DNA of 52,984 nucleotides from Oryzibacter oryziterrae (GTDB lineage Bacteria; Pseudomonadota; Alphaproteobacteria; Rhizobiales; Pleomorphomonadaceae), in NCBI RefSeq assembly GCF_021864535.1, contig NZ_JAKJIC010000026.1, positions 1-52,984 on the forward strand. The letters run 5' to 3'. Both the position numbers and the translations under genes were made by a program. How positions within the stretch are numbered: the first letter of the stretch is position 1; each line of letters starts with the position of its first letter. The notes under the pieces are model-generated. The model was not told the DNA's origin. It saw only the letters and a list, made by a program, of their open reading frames with translations, and searched no databases. This document shows positions 21,051 to 29,244 of this stretch, in pieces.

Positions 21051-21088
21051 AAAAAAATGCGGAGCCCCTGATCACAGGGGCTCCGCAT
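21051..21088 (-). terminator. Intrinsic terminator of dnaA
   Basis: A perfect 14-bp inverted repeat (21057-21070 with 21075-21088), loop of 4 nt. On the minus strand it is followed by a run of seven T, in the orientation of dnaA. It starts about 20 bp after the dnaA stop and separates dnaA from dnaN. Confidence 0.9.
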
Positions 21089-21111
21089 CTCCAATCAGAC
21101 TGGCGAATGTC

Positions 21112-22605
21112 TCAGGCTTCAAGCATGCGCTTGAGGACCTCGATCTCCTGCATCAGCGCGTCGTCGGTGCCGAGCAGCTCCTCGACCTTGCGCACCGCAT
21201 GCAGCACCGTGGTGTGATCGCGACCGCCGAAGCGCCGGCCGATTTCCGGCAGCGAGCGCAGCGTCAGCGCCTTGGCCAGATACATGGCGATCTGGCGCGG
21301 CCAGACGATGGTCCGGGTGCGGCGCGAGGACAGGAGGTCCTGCTTGGACACGTTGAAATGCTTGGACACCACGCGCTGGATGTCCTCGATCTTGACGCGA
21401 CGCGTTTCGGAGACGCGGATCAGATCCTTGAGCGAGGTTTCGGCCATGCCCAGCGACAGCGGCAGGCCGGTCAGCTGGTTGTGGCCGGCGAGGCGAGTGA
21501 CGGCGCCTTCGATGTCGCGGCCCGACGTTGTCACGTTGCGCGCGATGAAGTCGATCACGTCCTCAGGCACCGAGAAGGTGGGCATCTGCTGCTGCGTGAT
21601 GGCGATGCGGCGTTCGACGATGGCCCGGCGCAGGGCGGAATCGGGCGCGCCGATCTCGATGAGCAGGCCGCCGGACAGACGCGAGCGCACCCGCTCGTCC
21701 AGCGCTTCCAGCTCCACCGGCGGACGGTCGGCGGCAACGACGACCTGACGGGCGCCGTCGATCAGCGAGTTCACCGTATGGCAGAATTCCTGCTGGATCT
21801 GCTTGCCATGCAGGAACTGCATGTCGTCGATCACCAGGAGGTCGATGGTGCGCAGCGCTTCCTTGAAGGCGATCGCCGACTGGTTCTGCAGCGACTGCAC
21901 GAAGCGATACATGAAATGCTCGGCGGTGAGATAGAGCACCTTGAGGCCGGGATGATCGGCACGGATGCGGTGTGTGATCGCCTGCAGCAGATGGGTCTTG
22001 CCCTGGCCGACGGCCGCATGCACGAACAGCGGATTGAACTTGACGCCGCCGCCATTGGGGCCGTCCGCCACCTGGCGGGCCGCGGCAAGCGCGAGGCGGT
22101 TCGAGGCGCCCTCGACGAAGTTGTCGAAGGTGTAGCGCGGGTCGAGCGGCGAGGAGATGTCGTCAAACAGGGCGGCAGCAGCATCCTGCGTGCGGGCGGC
22201 GGCATTCGTCACCGGCGTGTCGCGCTTGACCGGGGCAGCGGTCTGCGGACGGGCGGCCGGGACGGCCTGCGGGCGCTCGGCGCCATTGAAACGGGCGGGC
22301 GCTTCCACCTTGGCGCGGACGGCGCTGCGCACGGTCACTTCCACCTTGCGGAAGGAGGCGCCCTCGCTCTGCCACAGATGGGTCAGCTTGTCGCGATAAT
22401 GGGTGGAGATCCAGGTCTTGAGGAAGCGGCTGGGAACAGACAGCACCACGGTGCCGTTTTCCATCTGCTCCACGTTCATGCCGGCGAACCAGCAGGAGAA
22501 GACTTCATCACCGAGGTCGGCCTTGAGACGCCCACGCACCCGCGCCCACGCGTCCACTTGCGGCCCAGCCTCTGTGCCGATCTTCTCGATGCCCGCTTCA
22601 AACAT
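21112..22605 (-). CDS. dnaA: Chromosomal replication initiator DnaA
   Basis: DnaA binds DnaA boxes at oriC, melts the origin and loads the helicase; it is also a transcription factor. The 497-aa product has domain I (ARVRGRLKADLGDEVFSCWF), an alanine- and proline-rich linker (about residues 100-160), the AAA+ domain with Walker A at GKT 202-204 (AVGQGKTHLLQAI) and Walker B LLVIDDMQFLHG, and the DNA-binding domain with LPEIGRRFGGRDHTTVLHA. It is the first gene of the dnaA-dnaN-recF-gyrB block. The upstream 262 bp before the rhodanese gene have no gene and should hold its promoter. Confidence 0.98.
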   Translation of the reverse strand: MFEAGIEKIGTEAGPQVDAWARVRGRLKADLGDEVFSCWFAGMNVEQMENGTVVLSVPSRFLKTWISTHYRDKLTHLWQSEGASFRKVEVTVRSAVRAKVEAPARFNGAERPQAVPAARPQTAAPVKRDTPVTNAAARTQDAAAALFDDISSPLDPRYTFDNFVEGASNRLALAAARQVADGPNGGGVKFNPLFVHAAVGQGKTHLLQAITHRIRADHPGLKVLYLTAEHFMYRFVQSLQNQSAIAFKEALRTIDLLVIDDMQFLHGKQIQQEFCHTVNSLIDGARQVVVAADRPPVELEALDERVRSRLSGGLLIEIGAPDSALRRAIVERRIAITQQQMPTFSVPEDVIDFIARNVTTSGRDIEGAVTRLAGHNQLTGLPLSLGMAETSLKDLIRVSETRRVKIEDIQRVVSKHFNVSKQDLLSSRRTRTIVWPRQIAMYLAKALTLRSLPEIGRRFGGRDHTTVLHAVRKVEELLGTDDALMQEIEVLKRMLEA

Positions 22606-22867
22606 TCTTGGCCCCTTTCAATTTGCCCCTCGAAACGCTGCCGCTCAGCACGCTTCGATCTTGAACCCATTTCCAATCCGGAGTTGACCGTTCAACCGTT
22701 GGCTGATCAGCCCTTTCTTCCGCTCCGATGACACCGGAGCCTCCGTCCGCCCCCCCCGTTGTCCGCCTGATGCACCCCTCCCCGAAGGTATTTCAGAGGA
22801 CGAAAGCTCCCTTCAGCATCGGGCCGCCGCCCGAGCCGTCGCACACGCCATCACCCACTTTAGAAAC

Positions 22868-23308
22868 TCAGCTCTGGATCCAGGGCAGACCGGCGGCCTT
22901 CCAGCCTCCGACCCCGCCCCGATGCCGCTCAGGATCGAGCGGTCCCTCAAAGCCTTCCGCCACATTGAAGGCGGCCGTATGCCCGTCCGACGTTGCCGCG
23001 ATGGCCGCCGACTTGCTGCGCGCTCCCGACCGGCAGATGAAATACACCGCCGCGTCCTTGCCGAGACCACGCTCCGCCAACCCGTCGGCCAGCTCGGCAA
23101 GAAACTTGCCGTTCTGGTTCATGGTCGGAAAGGACTGCCATTCGATCAGCAGCACGCGCTTGCTCAGCGAGCTGAGATCGGGGATGCCGACGAAATTCCA
23201 TTCGGCAACCGTCCTCACGTCGACAAGCACGGCATTGGGGTCGGCACTGAGCGCCTTCCACACCGTCTCGACATCAAGGTCGCCGGAATATTCGAGACCA
23301 TTGGTCAA
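22868..23308 (-). CDS. Rhodanese-like domain protein
   Basis: A 146-aa single-domain rhodanese. The domain starts with VLVDVRTVAEWNFVG (about residues 27-41) and the active-site loop is CRSGARSKSAA, with a six-residue loop of sulfurtransferase type. The C-terminus has the conserved NVAEGFEGPLD and GGWKAAGLPW. It probably transfers sulfane sulfur or acts in thiol chemistry; the partner is unknown. It lies between dnaA and the large gene-free region. Its start at 23308 is the first Met after the non-coding stretch. Confidence 0.9.
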   Translation of the reverse strand: MTNGLEYSGDLDVETVWKALSADPNAVLVDVRTVAEWNFVGIPDLSSLSKRVLLIEWQSFPTMNQNGKFLAELADGLAERGLGKDAAVYFICRSGARSKSAAIAATSDGHTAAFNVAEGFEGPLDPERHRGGVGGWKAAGLPWIQS

Positions 23309-23584
23309 TCTAGCAACTCCATCTCAACAATCAGCATTACACTTGCGTTGACTGTCGACTGGTGTGGTAAAACAAACAATTCTCGTGGCGCTCTTCGCGC
23401 ACGATCATTGAAAATCTTCCCGGATGATTTAGGAGCTGTGGCACGAATAACATTATTGCAATGTATTCCGTGACCTAGCCCTTCTTTCGTCTGGTGTCCG
23501 ATCAGATTTTGTCTGGCCGGTCCCGATTGAAGCGACCATACACAGACGAAATTTGTGGAGCAAGATCGGAATCTTCCGAAGCGA

Positions 23585-23599
23585 TTAACAGCATTTTAA
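23585..23599. promoter_or_regulatory. Putative CtrA binding site
   Basis: The exact TTAA-N7-TTAA pattern recognised by the cell-cycle regulator CtrA of alphaproteobacteria. It lies 12 bp from a GANTC site and about 40 bp from a DnaA-box-like sequence. Confidence 0.5.
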
Positions 23600-23870
23600 C
23601 GATGACATCGTTGTTCCGCTTCGACCCCGGAAGGGTGTGGAGAACGCTTTGGGATTCCTCTCTTTTCGGATTCCGATCGCCTGTTGTCCCCTCGGACTGA
23701 GGCGAAATCGCGGCACGAAAAGCTTAGCCGCATTTCGGTTTCCGACGACCCCGGATCTGTCCCGGCAAAGACGACGTATGTCTAAGCCATTGAGATCACT
23801 GAGTGAATTTTGACAGGCCCAAGAAGCTCCCAAAGCGGAATACCATAGCTTGACAAGCCGGCGAAAATGA

Positions 23871-23893
23871 AAAAGCCCGGCGCGAGGCCGGGC
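23871..23893 (-). terminator. Intrinsic terminator of rpsT
   Basis: A 7-bp GC stem (23875-23881 with 23887-23893) with a 5-nt loop, followed on the minus strand by TTTT and further T-rich sequence. It starts about 45 bp after the rpsT stop. Confidence 0.85.
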
Positions 23894-23938
23894 ATAATTC
23901 ATCGATTCGCCACAATGTGACAAAGCCGCGAAAGCGTC

Positions 23939-24205
23939 TCAGGCAGAGAGCTTCTTCACGCGGGCGGCAAGGCGAGACACCTTGCGCGAGGCAGTGTTCT
24001 TGTGAACGATGCCCTTGATCGAAGCACGCATCAGCTCCGACTCGGTGACCAGGAAGGCCGCCTTGGCAGCAGCAGCGTCGCCCGAAGCAATCGCTTCCTC
24101 GACCTTGCGAACGTAGGACCGCATGCGGCTGCGGCGAGCCTTGTTGACCTCAGCGCGAGCCGCAATCTTGCGGGTCGCCTTCTTGGCCGACGGCGTATTG
24201 GCCAT
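23939..24205 (-). CDS. rpsT: 30S ribosomal protein S20
   Basis: S20 binds 16S rRNA near the 5' domain and helix 44. The 88-aa product is highly basic and has the family pattern: [19 protein letters not shown], the alternating basic/alanine helices, and the C-terminal [20 protein letters not shown]. The frame is open to 24316, but ATG 24205 gives the exact family start and has an AAGGA ribosome binding site. Monocistronic, with its own terminator. The rpsT-dnaA neighbourhood is typical for alphaproteobacteria. Confidence 0.97.
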   Translation of the reverse strand: MANTPSAKKATRKIAARAEVNKARRSRMRSYVRKVEEAIASGDAAAAKAAFLVTESELMRASIKGIVHKNTASRKVSRLAARVKKLSA

Positions 24206-24380
24206 AACGAAACTTCCTTGCACCCGGCCGAGCCGGATCTTGTGTTGAACCCTTAGAACGGTGTGGGCCGCTTGAACCCGGCTGCACACAGCGGCAAAAA
24301 TACCGCCGGCGGCCAAAAGGCTTCAGCCACCGTTGTTGGTGGGGGCTTATAGACGCAGATTGAGCCGGCGTCAACGCCCG

Positions 24381-25250
24381 TTACGCCTGACATCGCGCAC
24401 AAAAGAAGGTCGAGCGCCCCGACTGGGTCTGCCGCACGACGGTGCCGCCGCACCCCGGGCGCGGACAGTCGCATCCCTCGCGGTCATAGACCTTGAAGCT
24501 GTGCTGGAAATAGCCAAGCGAGCCATCGGTGCGCATGTGGTCGCGCAAGGTGGAGCCGCCCGCCTCGATCGCCTCGGCGATCACCTCGCACACCGCTGCC
24601 GCCAGCCTCGCGCATTCGGCGCTGCCGAGGCTTGCAGCGGTCCGCAAGGGGCTGATGGCCGACCGATGCAAGGCCTCGCAGACATATATATTGCCCAGAC
24701 CCGCCACCACGCTCTGGTCGAGCAGCACCGTCTTGATCGGCGATTTCCGCCCGGCAAAGGCCTCCTCCAGCAAGCCGCCGCTGAAGGCGTTGGAGATCGG
24801 CTCCGGCCCGAGCCCGGCAAGGCGCGGGTGACTGGCCTCCCCGGAGCTTGCAAAGAGATCCATGAAGCCGAAGCGGCGCGGATCGTTGTAGATCACCTCG
24901 AGGCCCGAGGTGAGGTGGATGCGCACGTGATCATGGGCGCTGTCGCGCGAGCGGGCCATGGCAAAGGCCCCAGGGGCAAAGGCGCCGGACGGTTCGGCAC
25001 CGGCCACGCGGAAGGAGCCGGACATGCCCAGATGGGCCAGCAGCACGAAGCCGTCGTCGAGATCGGCGAGGAGATATTTCGAGCGCCGGCGCAGTGCGGT
25101 GACCGTTCGGCCCGTCAGGCGCGCGGCAAAATCGGTCGGAAAGGCAAAGCGCAGGTCCGGCCGGCCGAGATCGACGGACGCGATCACCGCCTGCTCGAGC
25201 ACGGGCATGAGGCCCCGCCTGACGGTCTCTACCTCCGGCAACTCCGGCAT
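24381..25250 (-). CDS. mutM: Formamidopyrimidine-DNA glycosylase
   Basis: MutM (Fpg) excises 8-oxoguanine and formamidopyrimidines and cleaves the abasic site. The 289-aa product begins with PELPEVETVRRGL, where the N-terminal Pro after Met processing is the nucleophile and Glu3 is catalytic. Other motifs are RRRSKYLLADL (the conserved Lys), LDQSVVAGLGNIYVCEAL (helix-two-turn-helix) and a C-terminal zinc finger of four Cys (CPRPGC and FFCARCQ) with the DNA-contacting GRSTFF. The start at 25250 is set by that N-terminus, although the frame is open to 25328. Divergent from ubiE. Confidence 0.96.
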   Translation of the reverse strand: MPELPEVETVRRGLMPVLEQAVIASVDLGRPDLRFAFPTDFAARLTGRTVTALRRRSKYLLADLDDGFVLLAHLGMSGSFRVAGAEPSGAFAPGAFAMARSRDSAHDHVRIHLTSGLEVIYNDPRRFGFMDLFASSGEASHPRLAGLGPEPISNAFSGGLLEEAFAGRKSPIKTVLLDQSVVAGLGNIYVCEALHRSAISPLRTAASLGSAECARLAAAVCEVIAEAIEAGGSTLRDHMRTDGSLGYFQHSFKVYDREGCDCPRPGCGGTVVRQTQSGRSTFFCARCQA

Positions 25251-25395
25251 GACGTCTCCCTGATCGCTGAAGGACGGGCCGCTTCCGGGCGGCATCCCGG
25301 ACCGGCGGATCAAATCGCAATGCAACATAGCGTCCCGTCCGGACTTCGGCTATGGTCGCGCCAAATAATGAGGCAGCAATCTTCGGCAGGTTCCC

Positions 25396-26154
25396 ATGAG
25401 TGAGGTCAACTCCACTTCCTTCGGCTTCCGCGAGGTCGATCCCGGCGCCAAGCAGGGGTTGGTCAACGACGTCTTCCATCGCGTGGCCAACCGCTATGAC
25501 GTGATGAATGACGTGATGTCGGGCGGGCTGCATCGCCTCTGGAAGGACGCCATGGTCTCCCGCCTGGCGCCGCCGCGCTCGGGCCGCCGCCCCTTCAAGG
25601 TGCTCGACATGGCCGGTGGCACCGGCGACATCGCTTTCCGCATCCACGATCGTTCCGCCGGCCACGCGGAAATCACGGTGGCCGACATCAACGGCTCCAT
25701 GCTGGAAGTCGGTCGCGACCGGGCCGAGAAGCGCGGCCTCAAGGGGCTGACCTTCACCGAAGCCAACGCCGAGGAACTGCCCTGGGAGGCCTCGACCTTC
25801 GACGCCTATACCATCGCCTTCGGCATTCGCAACGTGCCGCGCATCGAGGTGGCCCTCAAGGAAGCCTATCGCGTGCTGAAGCCGGGCGGGCGCTTCTTCT
25901 GCCTCGAATTTTCCGCCGTCGATACGCCCTTTGTCGACAAGGTCTATGACCTCTATTCCTTCCATCTGGTGCCGGTCATGGGGCGTCTGGTGGCCAAGGA
26001 CGAGGACAGCTACCGCTATCTCGTCGAATCCATCCGCCGCTTCCCCAATCAGGAGCGCTTCAAGGCGATGATCGAGGCTGCCGGCTTCTCGCGCGTCACC
26101 TATACCAACATGACCATGGGCGTCGTGGCGCTGCATGTGGGCGTGAAGATCTGA
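25396..26154 (+). CDS. ubiE: Ubiquinone/menaquinone C-methyltransferase UbiE
   Basis: UbiE methylates the C-2 position of the benzoquinol ring in ubiquinone synthesis, using SAM. The 252-aa product has [19 protein letters not shown] and [18 protein letters not shown] in the N-terminus, the SAM-binding motif [15 protein letters not shown], and the family block [17 protein letters not shown]. The length is normal. Its stop overlaps the ubiB start by one base (TGATG), showing coupling. The order mutM/ubiE/ubiB is a common alphaproteobacterial arrangement. Confidence 0.97.
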   Translation: MSEVNSTSFGFREVDPGAKQGLVNDVFHRVANRYDVMNDVMSGGLHRLWKDAMVSRLAPPRSGRRPFKVLDMAGGTGDIAFRIHDRSAGHAEITVADINGSMLEVGRDRAEKRGLKGLTFTEANAEELPWEASTFDAYTIAFGIRNVPRIEVALKEAYRVLKPGGRFFCLEFSAVDTPFVDKVYDLYSFHLVPVMGRLVAKDEDSYRYLVESIRRFPNQERFKAMIEAAGFSRVTYTNMTMGVVALHVGVKI

Positions 26155-27683
26155 TGTTCCTCGTCGACCTGGCCCGTCTCGCGCGTGCCGCCTATGTGCT
26201 GGCGCGCGAGGGCGTGGCAACCGTGCTGCCCTTCCCCGAGCCGCGGCCACTCGGCCTCAGGATTGCGCTTGTCTTCGCCGCCCTCATCCAGCGGCGCGGC
26301 ACCGCCGTATCGGGGGCCGAACGCCTGACGGCGGCGGTCAACCGGCTCGGCCCGTCCTATGTGAAGCTCGGCCAGTTCCTGGCAACCCGTCCCGACGTGG
26401 TCGGCCGCTCCATGGCCGATGACCTGACGGCGCTGCAGGACAATCTGCCGGCCTTCGGCCTCGACGGCGCCAAGGCCGCCATCCGCCTCAGCTTCGGCGT
26501 CGAACCGGATCGGGTCTATACCGCGCTGAGCGAACCCATCGCGGCGGCCTCCATCGCCCAGGTGCACAAGGGCAAGGTGCGCGATCGCGGCGATGACCGC
26601 GAGCGCGCCGTCGCCGTCAAGGTGTTGCGGCCCGGCGTCGAACGCCGCTTTGCCTCCGACCTCGGCGGCTTCTATCTCGCCGCCCGCCTGATCGAGCGGC
26701 TGCACAAGGCGTCGCGGCGGCTGAAGCCGCTCGCCGTCGTCGACACGCTGGCCCGCTCGGTGTCGCTGGAGATGGACTTCCGCCTCGAGGCCGCCGCCCT
26801 GTCGGAAATGGCGGAGAATACCCGCGACGATCCCGGCTTCCGCGTGCCCTCGGTGGACTGGGAGCGCTCTTCGCGCACCGTCCTGACCATGGAGTGGATC
26901 GACGGCCGCAAGCTGTCCGACGTCGAGGGCATTCGGGCGGACGGCCATGACATGAAGGCGCTGGCCGCGACGCTGATCCAGTCCTTCCTGCGCCACGCCA
27001 TCCGCGACGGCTTCTTCCACGCCGACATGCACCAGGGCAACCTGTTCGTCGACGCGGAGGGGCGCATCGTCGCCGTCGATTTCGGCATCATGGGGCGGCT
27101 TGGCGCCGAGGAACGCCGCTTCCTGGCCGAGATCCTCTACGGCTTCATCACGCGCGACTATCGCCGCGTTGCCCGGGTGCATTTCGAAGCCGGCTATGTG
27201 CCGCCCGACCAGGACATGGAGACCTTCGCCCAGGCGCTGCGCGCCGTCGGCGAACCGTTGCAGGGCCACAAGGCCTCGGAAATCTCCATGGCGCGCCTGC
27301 TCACCCAGCTGTTCGAGGTGACCGAGCTGTTCCAGATGGAAACCCGGCCCGAGCTGATCATGCTGCAGAAGACCATGGTGGTGGTCGAAGGCGTCGCCCG
27401 TTCGCTCGATCCGGAGCTCGACATGTGGAAGAGCGCCGAGCCGGTGGTCACCGAATGGGTGGCCCGCAATCTGGGGCCGATCGGTCAGGCCCAGAGGCTG
27501 TTCGGCCATCTTGGCGCCATTGCGGCCCTTGGCGCGCGCCTGCCGGCGCTGGCCGACGACTTCAGCCGCCTTGCCGCCAGCCTCACGGCGCCGCCGCCGC
27601 GTCGCCATTGGCCGCCCCTGCTGGCCGCCCCGCTCTGGATCATCGCGCTGGCGCTGGTCTGGATCGCCGTCCATGTGATTTGA
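26154..27683 (+). CDS. ubiB: ABC1-type atypical kinase UbiB
   Basis: UbiB is a membrane-anchored atypical kinase/ATPase needed for ubiquinone synthesis, probably by moving intermediates from the membrane. The 509-aa product has the KxGQ motif (SYVKLGQFLATRPDVVG, about residue 65), the A-rich loop IAAASIAQVHKGK, the kinase motifs EMDFRLEAAA, HADMHQGNLFVD (catalytic) and VAVDFGIMGR, and a C-terminal transmembrane helix (LLAAPLWIIALALVWIAVHV). It overlaps ubiE by one base. In many alphaproteobacteria coaBC follows; here a sugar-utilisation locus begins instead. Confidence 0.95.
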   Translation: MFLVDLARLARAAYVLAREGVATVLPFPEPRPLGLRIALVFAALIQRRGTAVSGAERLTAAVNRLGPSYVKLGQFLATRPDVVGRSMADDLTALQDNLPAFGLDGAKAAIRLSFGVEPDRVYTALSEPIAAASIAQVHKGKVRDRGDDRERAVAVKVLRPGVERRFASDLGGFYLAARLIERLHKASRRLKPLAVVDTLARSVSLEMDFRLEAAALSEMAENTRDDPGFRVPSVDWERSSRTVLTMEWIDGRKLSDVEGIRADGHDMKALAATLIQSFLRHAIRDGFFHADMHQGNLFVDAEGRIVAVDFGIMGRLGAEERRFLAEILYGFITRDYRRVARVHFEAGYVPPDQDMETFAQALRAVGEPLQGHKASEISMARLLTQLFEVTELFQMETRPELIMLQKTMVVVEGVARSLDPELDMWKSAEPVVTEWVARNLGPIGQAQRLFGHLGAIAALGARLPALADDFSRLAASLTAPPPRRHWPPLLAAPLWIIALALVWIAVHVI

Positions 27684-27689
27684 GCGCAG

Positions 27690-27757
27690 GCCTCGATCTG
27701 GAGCGCCTGTCGATCTGACGGAATCGCCTGATCGACAAGCGGCTGCTCCAGCGAGGC
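27690..27757. repeat. Imperfect inverted repeat between ubiB and lacI-type gene
   Basis: Three matched blocks in opposite order: GCCTCG, TGGAGC and TGTCGATC on the left pair with GATCGACA, GCTCCA and CGAGGC on the right, with small internal loops. It lies between two convergent genes and could act as a factor-independent or Rho-assisted terminator, though there is no T tract. Confidence 0.5.
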
Positions 27758-27808
27758 TGCGCGCAAGCAGATTTCAAGCCCGGGGAATGGGCGCCGCCCG
27801 GCGCCGGG

Positions 27809-28843
27809 TCAGCCCGCCGCCGGTGGCGCGATCGTGCCGCGCAGCGTCAGCCGGCAACCGAGTTCCACGCGGAACGCCGGCATGGCCGGATCATTGGCGA
27901 GGAGCCGCTGCTCGATGAGACGCAGGGCGGTCGGTCCCAGCTGTTCCACGGGCACATGGATCGTGGTCAGCGGCGGCTGGGACAGCTCGCCCAGCAGCGT
28001 GTCGTCAAAGCCCATCACCGAGACGTCCTGCGGCACGCGGATGCCATGGCGGGCGAGCGCCCGGAGCACGCCGAGCGCCAGATTGTCGGCGGCGCAGAAC
28101 ACGGCGGTGGCGCCGCCAAGGCCGACGCCGGAGGCGACCAGGCGATCGATGGCCGCCTCGGCATGCTCGGGCTCGAAACTCGGAACCTCGAGAATGCGCG
28201 GCTCGCCAATGCCCTCCACGCCGCGCAAGGCATCGCGGAAACCGTCGACGCGCCGGCGAATGGTGGCCCGGCCCGGCCAGGTCATGTGCAGGATGTTGCG
28301 ATGGCCGAGCGACAGAAGATGCTCGACGGCGAGGCGCGCGCCATAGCGGTTGGCCGGCAGGACGGTGTCCACCGACATGGTCGGGTCTTCGCCGTTGATC
28401 ACCACCACGGGAACGCCGATGTCGGAGAACTGCTTGAGCGCCTCCGGCCGGTCGTCGCTCATCAGGACGACGCCACGGGCGCCCTCGGTGCGCACGGCCT
28501 CGCGCACGGCGGCCGTATCGATTTCATTGGTCTCGCTGACGCTGGCGACGACGCGGATCGAGCGACGGTCGCATTCGCGGCGAAGGCCATTGAGGATGCC
28601 GAAGGTGAACAGGTTGGTGTCCACCTCGCGGGCTGCATCGCGCGGCATCGCCAGCACGATCACGCTCAATGTCGCGATCGAGGCCTTGATGCGCCGCTGA
28701 TCCAGATAACCCATACGACGGGCGATCTCGATGATCCGATCGCGCACCTCACGGCTGATGGGCGCCGTCCCGTTGAGGGCGTGCGAAACCGTGCTGACTG
28801 CCACGCCAGCCTCTCGCGCTATGTCGCGTACGCCAACCTTCAT
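27809..28843 (-). CDS. LacI-family transcriptional regulator
   Basis: A 344-aa regulator with an N-terminal LacI helix-turn-helix (VRDIAREAGVAVSTVSHALN at residues 4-23) followed by the hinge region and a periplasmic-binding-protein-like sensor domain (from about residue 60), with the family motifs VFCAADNLALGVLRAL and VSVMGFDDTLLGELSQPPLTT. It probably represses the divergent sugar locus and is released by an oligosaccharide or monosaccharide product. ATG 28843 was chosen because it starts directly before the HTH; a longer frame reaches 28888. The effector cannot be told from the sequence. Confidence 0.9.
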   Translation of the reverse strand: MKVGVRDIAREAGVAVSTVSHALNGTAPISREVRDRIIEIARRMGYLDQRRIKASIATLSVIVLAMPRDAAREVDTNLFTFGILNGLRRECDRRSIRVVASVSETNEIDTAAVREAVRTEGARGVVLMSDDRPEALKQFSDIGVPVVVINGEDPTMSVDTVLPANRYGARLAVEHLLSLGHRNILHMTWPGRATIRRRVDGFRDALRGVEGIGEPRILEVPSFEPEHAEAAIDRLVASGVGLGGATAVFCAADNLALGVLRALARHGIRVPQDVSVMGFDDTLLGELSQPPLTTIHVPVEQLGPTALRLIEQRLLANDPAMPAFRVELGCRLTLRGTIAPPAAG

Positions 28844-29091
28844 TGGTAAAGAATCCACTTCCTCGATACCGGCCACACACAACGTCACCGATCGAAGAGC
28901 TTGAAAAGCCTGTCGGTGCTGTATGTCGACATTTTGTCCGCCTAAACCAGGCGATCTTACAAAAATGTAAATCTAGTCACACCAATTTGCGCGAAAACTC
29001 AAGACGTCAGGTTATGTGCTTGCAAGATTTTCTGTTGAGCGCGCGCGGTCGAGCAAAATTATCGCTCAAAGTGGCAATGTGCAATAACAGA

Positions 29092-29103
29092 AAAAATATT
29101 TTT
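29092..29103. repeat. AT palindrome, copy 1
   Basis: The 12-bp perfect palindrome AAAAATATTTTT, followed by AT. The same 14 bases recur at 29233-29246, 141 bp further on. It lies upstream of the candidate promoter. Confidence 0.55.
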
Positions 29104-29145
29104 ATTTAACAATCGGATGGAAGCCGCAGCCCCGCAAAATCCGGA

Positions 29146-29175
29146 TTGACAGTCGCCGAAAATCCGCGACATATT
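29146..29175 (+). promoter_or_regulatory. Candidate promoter of the sugar operon
   Basis: A perfect -35 box TTGACA (29146-29151), an 18-bp spacer and CATATT (29170-29175) as -10. The start point would be near 29182, about 60 bases before the chosen start codon. It is the best match to a sigma-70 promoter in the locus. Confidence 0.5.
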
Positions 29176-29181
29176 GCGCCG

Positions 29182-29215
29182 GACAAGACGGAGGGCGATG
29201 AATCGCTGTCTTGTC
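29182..29215. promoter_or_regulatory. Candidate operator at the transcription start
   Basis: An 8-bp inverted repeat GACAAGAC/GTCTTGTC with an 18-bp spacer. Near its middle lies a second palindrome, GCGAT-GA-ATCGC (29195-29206). Its position at the expected +1 of the promoter suits a repressor site, and it may also fold as an mRNA leader hairpin. Confidence 0.4.
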
Positions 29216-29232
29216 AGGGCGGAAAAAACAAC

Positions 29233-29244
29233 AAAAATATTTTT
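29233..29244. repeat. AT palindrome, copy 2
   Basis: A second AAAAATATTTTT, ending directly at the ATG of the 847-aa gene. See copy 1 at 29092. Confidence 0.55.

Larger units (their letters stand above)
23309..23938. other. Candidate chromosomal origin (gene-free region with cell-cycle motifs)
   Basis: A 630-bp region without genes between the rhodanese and rpsT, 700 bp upstream of dnaA. It is lower in GC than its neighbours. Seen in it: one full TTAA-N7-TTAA (CtrA-type) site at 23585-23599; four GANTC sites (CcrM methylation) at 23569, 23653, 23669 and 23904; and TGTGG-type DnaA-box-like sequences at 23363, 23554 and 23636, the last being TGTGGAGAA, one mismatch from TGTGGATAA. No perfect DnaA box is present. 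In Caulobacter and relatives CtrA, CcrM and DnaA sites cluster at oriC, so an origin is plausible; a cell-cycle-controlled promoter is the main alternative. Confidence 0.4.
28844..29244. promoter_or_regulatory. Divergent control region of the sugar locus
   Basis: About 400 bp, markedly AT-rich, between the regulator and the 847-aa protein gene. It contains several palindromes: TTACA-N4-TGTAA at 28957-28970, CGCCT-N5-AGGCG at 28939-28953, CTTGCAAG at 29019-29026, TTGAGCG-N21-CGCTCAA at 29035-29069, plus the elements listed separately below. These are candidate operators for the adjacent LacI-type regulator; which one is real cannot be decided from the sequence. Confidence 0.6.

Noticed and set aside
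21058-21088. Palindrome after dnaA considered as a DnaA or operator site
   Set aside because: The long GC stem followed by seven T on the minus strand fits an intrinsic terminator much better.
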